This document shows, one piece after another, positions 59,008 through 64,000 of a stretch of DNA of 64,000 nt. A program made the position numbers and the translations under genes. The DNA comes from Pseudomonas pudica (GTDB lineage: Bacteria > Pseudomonadota > Gammaproteobacteria > Pseudomonadales > Pseudomonadaceae), in assembly GCF_015680405.1 (NCBI RefSeq), contig NZ_JADLJS010000020.1, positions 1 through 64,000 of the forward strand, read 5' to 3'. The notes beneath the pieces were generated by a model. That model was not told where the DNA came from, ran no database searches, and worked only from the letters and a program-made list of their open reading frames with translations. The stretch's first letter is position 1, and each line of letters opens with the position of its first letter.

Positions 59008-59954
59008 GGCCGCTGCTCCCCTTGCCCACCGGGCTTGGTCGGATCATAGACATGGACCGACGGGTCCACCTGGTGCACGCTTTCATCCGCAGGTATCGGA
59101 TGTTCGTCCTCTTCCACCCGCTGTGGCCCGACCCGCACATAGTGGAAAAACCCGGCCAGCACCGCCGCGCCCATGGCAAGCAGCGCCAGCGGCTTGGTGA
59201 AGCCCTTCCACAGCCCCACCAGCGGGCTGATCACCGGCTGGTCCGGCAGGCCGGCGTACAGCTTCGGCGTGTCGGCATGGTGCAACACATACATCACGTG
59301 GGTGCCACCGACGCCATCCGGGTCGTACAGCCCGGCCTTGTCGTAGCCCCGCGATTTGAGGTCGACGATGCGTTCGGCTGCATGAACCTTCATCTCGTCC
59401 TTGGTGCCGAACACGATCGCCCCGGTCGGGCAGGTTTTCACACAGGCCGGCTCCAGGCCCACGGTCACGCGGTCGGAACACAGGGTGCACTTGTACGCCT
59501 TGTGGTCCTTCTGCGAGATGCGCGGGATGTTGAACGGGCAACCGGTGATGCAATAGCCACAACCGATGCAGTGGTCCTGGTTGAAGTCGACGATGCCGTT
59601 GGCGTGCTTGATGATTGCCCCCGGGCTCGGGCACGCCTTCAGGCAACCTGGCTCGGCGCAGTGCATGCAGCCGTCCTTGCGAATCAGCCACTCCAGGTTG
59701 CCGTCGTCGCGCTCGTGCTCGGTGAAGCGCATCAGGGTCCAGGTCTCGGCGGTGAGGTCCTGGGGATTGTCGTAGGTGCCGTGGTTGTGGCCGACCTCGT
59801 CACGCAGTTCGTTCCACTCCGAACACGCCACCTGGCAGGCCTTGCAGCCGATGCACTTGGTAGTGTCGATCAGCTTGGCGACTTCCTGCTGCTGGCGTAC
59901 CGAAGGCGGTACGGTGGTGGTGGCCGAGCGGGCGATGATGTCTTGGCTGGCCAT
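59004..59954 (-). CDS. fdoH: Formate dehydrogenase iron-sulfur subunit (beta)
   Basis: Electron-transfer subunit carrying four [4Fe-4S] clusters. Cysteine groups are [46 protein letters not shown] and [21 protein letters not shown]; a C-terminal membrane helix ([19 protein letters not shown]) anchors it. 316 residues. Overlaps the fdoG stop by one base. Confidence 0.96.
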   Translation of the reverse strand: MASQDIIARSATTTVPPSVRQQQEVAKLIDTTKCIGCKACQVACSEWNELRDEVGHNHGTYDNPQDLTAETWTLMRFTEHERDDGNLEWLIRKDGCMHCAEPGCLKACPSPGAIIKHANGIVDFNQDHCIGCGYCITGCPFNIPRISQKDHKAYKCTLCSDRVTVGLEPACVKTCPTGAIVFGTKDEMKVHAAERIVDLKSRGYDKAGLYDPDGVGGTHVMYVLHHADTPKLYAGLPDQPVISPLVGLWKGFTKPLALLAMGAAVLAGFFHYVRVGPQRVEEDEHPIPADESVHQVDPSVHVYDPTKPGGQGEQRP

Positions 59955-62900
59955 CAGAGTTTCTCCACTTTGACGAGGAACGACTTGGACTCTGGCGTCT
60001 GGGTATTGCCGTCACCCAGGAAAGGCACCAGGGTGTTTGTCAGATAGCCATGCCGCGTAGCCCCGGTGAAACCCCAGTGCAGTGGGATGCCGATCTGGTG
60101 CACGGTCTGGTTGTTGACCTTGAGCGGGCGAATCCGCTTGGTCACCACCGCCACCGCATCGATATGCCCGCGCTTGCTCGACACCCGCACCCGGTCGCCG
60201 GCCTTGATACCTTTCTCGTTGGCCAGCACCTCGCCGATTTCGACGAACTGCTCGGGCTGGGCGATGGCGTTCAGCCGGCAATGCTTGCTCCAGAAGTGGA
60301 AGTGCTCCGTCAGCCGGTACGTGGTCGCCGCGTAGGGGAACTCGTCGTGCTTGCCGAGGCTGTCCCACACCGAATCGAAGACCCGCCCAGCCGGGTTGCT
60401 GGTGGCCTTCTTGTTCTGCGGGTGCAGCGGATTGATGCCAATCGGCGTCTCGAACGGCTCGTAGTGCTCGGGGAACGGGCCTTCGGCCATCTTGTCGATG
60501 GCGAAGAACCGCGCCACGCCTTCGGGGTTCATGATGAACGGGTTCATCCCCGCCTCAGGCGGCGAGTCGACCTTGAAGTCAGGCACGTCTGTGCCGGTCC
60601 AGGCCTTGCCGTTCCACCACACCAGGCGTTTCTTCTCCGGGTCCCACGGCTTGCCTTGCGGGTCGCTGGAGGCACGGTTGTAGAGGATGCGGCGGTTGGC
60701 TGGCCAGGCCCAGGCCCAGTTCTGCACCTGGTGCATGCCGTACGGGTCGCTGTTGTCACGACGAGCCATCTGGTTACCCTGCTCGGTCCAGCTGCCGGCG
60801 AAGATCCAGCAGCCGGACGCGGTGCTGCCGTCGTCCTTGAGCTGGCCAAAGCCCGCCAGTTGCTGGCCGGCCTTGATCACTGCGCCAGTCGGGTCGGTGA
60901 CGTCGGTCACCGCCCAGCCGTTCATTTCCTTGGCCAGCTCCTCCGGGGATGGCTCTTCAGGGACCTTGTACGGCCAGCTGATGTTCATCAGCGCATCAGG
61001 GTAGGCGCCGCCCTCGGCCTGGTAGCGTTGGCGCAGGCGCAGGAACAGCTCGCTCATGATGTGAACGTCGGTGCGGGTCTCGCCCGGGCCGTCGGCGCCC
61101 TTCCAGTGCCACTGCAGCCAGCGGCTGCTGTTGACCAGCGAGCCGTCTTCCTCGGCAAAGCAGGTGGTGGGCAGGCGGATCACTTCGGTCTGGATATTGG
61201 CCGTGTCGACATCGTTGAACGGCCCGGCGTTGCGCCAGAACTCCGAGGTCTCGGTGGCCAGCGGGTCCATGATCACCAGCCACTTGAGCTTGCCCAGGGC
61301 CGCGGTTACGCGGTTCTTGTCCGGCAACGCGGCAATCGGGTTGAAACCCTGGCACATGTAGCCGTTGACCTTGCCTTGGCCCATCATCTCGAACATGCGC
61401 AGCACGTCGTAGGCCGGTACATCGAGCTTGGGCAACCAGTCGTAGCCCCAGTTGTTCTCTGCGGTGGCATTGGCGCCGTACCAGGCTTTCATCAGGCTGA
61501 CGTGGAACTTGCCGTAGTTCTGCCAATACGACAGTTGCCCAGGGCGCAGCGGCTTGGAGGCGCGCTTGTCGATATAGGCGGCATAGTCCTGCTCTGCGTC
61601 GCCAGCCAGGGTCAGGTAGCCCGGCAGCGAGTTGGACAGCAGCCCAAGGTCGGTCAGGCCCTGGATGTTGGAGTGCCCCCTCAAGGCGTTGACACCGCCA
61701 CCTGGCATGCCGACGTTGCCAAGCAGCAACTGGACCATGGCCGCGCTGCGGATGATCTGAGCGCCGATCGAGTGCTGCGTCCAGCCCAGCGCGTAGAGGA
61801 TCGTCATGGTCTTGCCCGGTACCGAGCAGGTGGCGATCTCTTCCCAGATCTTCAGCATGGCGTCCTGCGGCATGCCACAGGTCATGCTCGCCAGTTCCGG
61901 GGTATAGCGGCTGTAGTGCTGCTTCATCAGCTGGAACACGCAGCGCGGGTGCTGCAGGGTCGGGTCGACCTTGGCAAAACCGTCCTCACCCAGCTCGTAA
62001 CCCCAGCCGGACTTGTCGGCATACACGCGCTTGGCCTCGTCGTAGCCGCTGAACAGGCCATCCTCGAAGCCATAGTTCTCTTTGACGATGAACGACACAT
62101 CGGTGTAGTTGCGCACGTACTCGTGCTGGATCTTGTCGTTGCTCAGCAGGTAATTGATCAGCCCGCCCATGAAGGCGATATCGGTACCAGTACGGATCGG
62201 TGCGTAGTAGTCCGCCACCGAAGCGGTACGGGTAAACCGCGGGTCGACCACGATCAGCCGCGCCTTGTTGTGCGCCTTGGCCTCGGTCACCCACTTGAAG
62301 CCGCACGGATGCGCTTCTGCTGCGTTGCCACCCATTACCAGGACCAGATTCGCGTTGGCGATATCGGACCAGTGATTGGTCATGGCGCCACGGCCGTACG
62401 TCGGGGCAAGACTTGCCACCGTCGGGCCATGTCAGACACGAGCCTGGTTATCGAACCCCAGCATGCCTGTTGCGCGGACGACCTTGTGGGTCAGGTAGCC
62501 AGCCTCGCTGGAGGCGGCGGAAGCAGCGAGAAAACCGGTGGTGATCCAACGGTTGACCGTTTGCCCCTGGGCGTTCTTTTCTATGAAGTTGGCGTCGCGG
62601 TCCTGCTTCATCAGGTCGGCGACGCGATCGAGCGCCTCATCCCAGCTGACCCGCACCCACTCCTGGCTGCCCGGCTTGCGTACCTCGGGGTACTGCAGGC
62701 GGCTCGGGCTGTGGATGAAGTCCAGCAGGCCAGCGCCTTTCGGGCAGAGGGTGCCGCGGTTGACCGGGTGGTCGGCGTCACCTTCGATATGGATGATGTT
62801 CTGTTTGACGTTCTTGCCCGCATCGCCCTGGCTGTACATGATCAGGCCGCAGCCGACCGAGCAGTAAGGGCAGGTGTTACGGGTTTCCTTGGTATGCGCC

Positions 62901-63022
62901 AGCTTGAAGTGACGCACCTGCTCGGCAAATGCTGGTGTAGGGGCCATGCCCAACGCCGCAAGGCTCGAGCCTCCAAGGCCGACGGCGGCGACCTTGAAGA
63001 ACTGCCGACGGTTCAGGTCCAT
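59954..63022 (-). CDS. fdoG: Selenocysteine formate dehydrogenase catalytic subunit (alpha)
   Basis: Periplasmic molybdenum/tungsten-selenocysteine enzyme oxidising formate to CO2. Read through an in-frame TGA at 62432-62434, it gives 1022 residues with Sec at 197 in [15 protein letters not shown], exactly the FdnG/FdoG context (Sec196 in E. coli FdnG). A Tat signal ([18 protein letters not shown]) and the [4Fe-4S] motif [13 protein letters not shown] ... LCPKG precede it. A SECIS-like hairpin follows the UGA. ATG 63022 follows AGGAG. Naive translation shows two ORFs, but this is not a frameshifted pseudogene. Confidence 0.97.
62404..62418 (-). promoter_or_regulatory. SECIS-like hairpin of fdoG
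   Basis: On the minus strand GGCA-AGTCT-TGCC forms a short stem-loop with the GU-bearing loop typical of E. coli-type bacterial SECIS, about 15 bases after the UGA codon at 62434-62432. Confidence 0.65.
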
Positions 63023-63085
63023 CGTGCACTCCTGATCAGGTGGTGGACGCACGGAACATGGCCGGCGCCTCTTGGTAGTCACGGT

Positions 63086-63106
63086 GGCGGCCAATTGATG
63101 GCCGCC
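63086..63106 (-). other. Hairpin in the fdoG leader
   Basis: GGCGGCC (63086-63092) and GGCCGCC (63100-63106) pair perfectly with a 7-base loop, 64 bp before the fdoG start. There is no T-run. It may be part of the operon's 5' UTR. Confidence 0.45.
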
Positions 63107-63170
63107 AAGAGTTAAGACTAGCCAAGAATCGAGAAGGTGCGATGACATGGGTCAGTTGAAGGCGCTGTGT

Positions 63171-63277
63171 TGCCTGATTCGCGGGTAAAAACGCTCCCAC
63201 AGGTACTGCACATGCCCGAAGCACGGCGCTATTTCTGTGGGAGCGGGCGTGCTCGCGAACACCGGCAACGCCGGTGC
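63171..63277. repeat. REP pair
   Basis: Inverted units ATTCGCGGGTAAAAACGCTCCCACAGG (left arm partly decayed) and CTGTGGGAGCGGGCGTGCTCGCGAA, plus CACCGGCAACGCCGGTG. Confidence 0.85.
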
Positions 63278-63294
63278 CATCCACCATCGGCCGA

Positions 63295-64000
63295 TCAGCA
63301 AAGCGGCAGGTTGCGCACTACGTTCAGCGCCGCGCTGCTCTGCGCCACCGGCATGATCTCGATGGTATTGATGTTCACATGCGCCGGCTGCTCGGCAATC
63401 CATGCCACCGTGGCCGCGATGTCCTCGGGCAGGATGGCCTCCACATCCCGATACAGCGCCTGCACGGCATCCAGGTCACCATTCAGGCGCACCACCGAGA
63501 AATCGGTCCCCGAGCACAGCCCAGGCTCGATGTTGCTCACTCGCACGCGGGTGCCCGCCAGGTCGGCGCGCAGGTTGAGGCTGAACTGGCGGACAAAGGC
63601 CTTGCTGGCGCCATACACATTACCGCCTGGGTAGGGGTAGGTGCCGGCGATCGAGCCGATGTTGATGATCATGCCACTGTCGCTTTCCACCATCTGCGGC
63701 AGGATCTTGTGGGTGACCATGGCCAGGCCGGTGATGTTGGTGTCGATCATTCGCTGCCAGTTTTCCGCACTGCTTGCCTGGGCACGGTCCACGCCCAGCG
63801 CCAGCCCGGCATTGTTGACCAGCAGGTCGATCTGCAGCGAAGCATCACGAATCTGCTCGACCGCCGTCTCGAGCGACAACGGGTCGGTGACGTCCAGCGC
63901 CAGCGGAATGAAATTGACGCCCAGCTCGGCCTCCAGCGCTTGCAGCTTGTCCATGCGCCGGGCACCACCGATCACGCGGTAGCCTTTGCCGATCAAGGTA
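63295..64000 (-). CDS. Short-chain dehydrogenase, YdfG-like (5'-partial)
   Basis: The gene runs past the right edge; 235 codons are visible. It closely resembles E. coli YdfG, an NADP-dependent 3-hydroxy acid (serine/allothreonine) dehydrogenase: LVNNAGLALG, IGSIAGTYPYPGGNVYGASKAFVRQFSLNLRADL (Ser, Tyr and Lys of the catalytic triad) and PAHVNINTIEIMPVAQS at the end. The missing N-terminus should hold the Rossmann GxxxGxG motif. It is a separate unit, 272 bp upstream of fdoG with a REP pair between. Confidence 0.9.
   Translation of the reverse strand, partial: TLIGKGYRVIGGARRMDKLQALEAELGVNFIPLALDVTDPLSLETAVEQIRDASLQIDLLVNNAGLALGVDRAQASSAENWQRMIDTNITGLAMVTHKILPQMVESDSGMIINIGSIAGTYPYPGGNVYGASKAFVRQFSLNLRADLAGTRVRVSNIEPGLCSGTDFSVVRLNGDLDAVQALYRDVEAILPEDIAATVAWIAEQPAHVNINTIEIMPVAQSSAALNVVRNLPLC

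Noticed and set aside
62432..62434. fdoG as a pseudogene broken by a nonsense codon
   Set aside because: The stop is UGA at the exact Sec position of FdnG-type enzymes, followed by a SECIS-like hairpin, with selA, selB and tRNA-Sec adjacent.
60050..63115. Open frame of more than 1000 codons opposite fdoG
   Set aside because: Antisense shadow of the formate dehydrogenase gene, composition-driven (His, Val, Gly, Gln rich) and without family features.

Overview
This window is a chromosomal segment of a Pseudomonas of the putida group. Supporting signs are high G+C, paired 35-bp-class Pseudomonas REP elements in most gaps, a rib operon with a separate riboswitch-controlled ribB, and a gene order that, from memory only, matches P. 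putida KT2440 between about PP_0489 and PP_0544 in inverted orientation. I see no prophage, insertion sequence, integron or CRISPR array. Nearly all genes are intact; the last one (an SDR oxidoreductase) runs off the right edge.

Layout. 1-6.9 kb: ethanolamine uptake and deamination (eat-eutB-eutC) behind a sigma-54-like promoter, then a GNAT acetyltransferase, a DedA protein, an MtfA-type peptidase and ppa. 7.2-12.6 kb: an S24-like repressor whose protease dyad looks lost, then a four-gene ABC exporter of unknown substrate (adaptor, ATPase, two separate permeases). 12.8-16.6 kb: a copper-resistance operon (copA, a small Met/His repeat protein, copB, a cytochrome c with a His-rich tail). 16.6-17.6 kb: two small DUF genes and a strongly folded non-coding stretch. 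17.6-23 kb: a siderophore module with TonB receptor, divergent two-component system and secreted esterase. 23.1-25.3 kb: RtcB, then an FMN riboswitch with ribB.

25.4-28.7 kb: xseB-ispA-dxs (isoprenoid precursors). 28.8-37.7 kb, minus strand: nrdR-ribD-ribE-ribBA-ribH-nusB-thiL-pgpA plus two solute-binding proteins, a membrane protein and ribA. The GTP cyclohydrolase half of RibBA lacks its zinc cysteines, so RibA probably supplies that step. 37.7-39.8 kb: lipoprotein, methyltransferase and CnoX-like thioredoxin. 40.3-43.6 kb: a Zur-box operon (ZrgA-like His-rich protein, ABC pair, DUF3299 protein) with a REP pair inside the start of its last gene. 43.7-46.2 kb: ompW with an ANR-type box, and an MFS/HxlR divergent pair with twin operators. 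46.2-48.1 kb: two nucleotide-sugar epimerase/reductase-like genes.

48.3-50.2 kb holds the least explained genes: an Fe(II)/2-oxoglutarate oxygenase-like protein directly followed by a TSUP exporter, which look like accessory DNA. 50.2-53.7 kb: a helix-turn-helix regulator, a sodium:alanine symporter and an asparaginase. 53.8-63 kb is a near self-contained selenocysteine/formate dehydrogenase locus: tRNA-Sec, selB, selA, fdhE and the three formate dehydrogenase subunits, the large one with an in-frame UGA followed by a SECIS-like hairpin. selD is not in the window. Coordinates, motifs and repeats were read by eye; gene names rest on remembered family features, not on searches.
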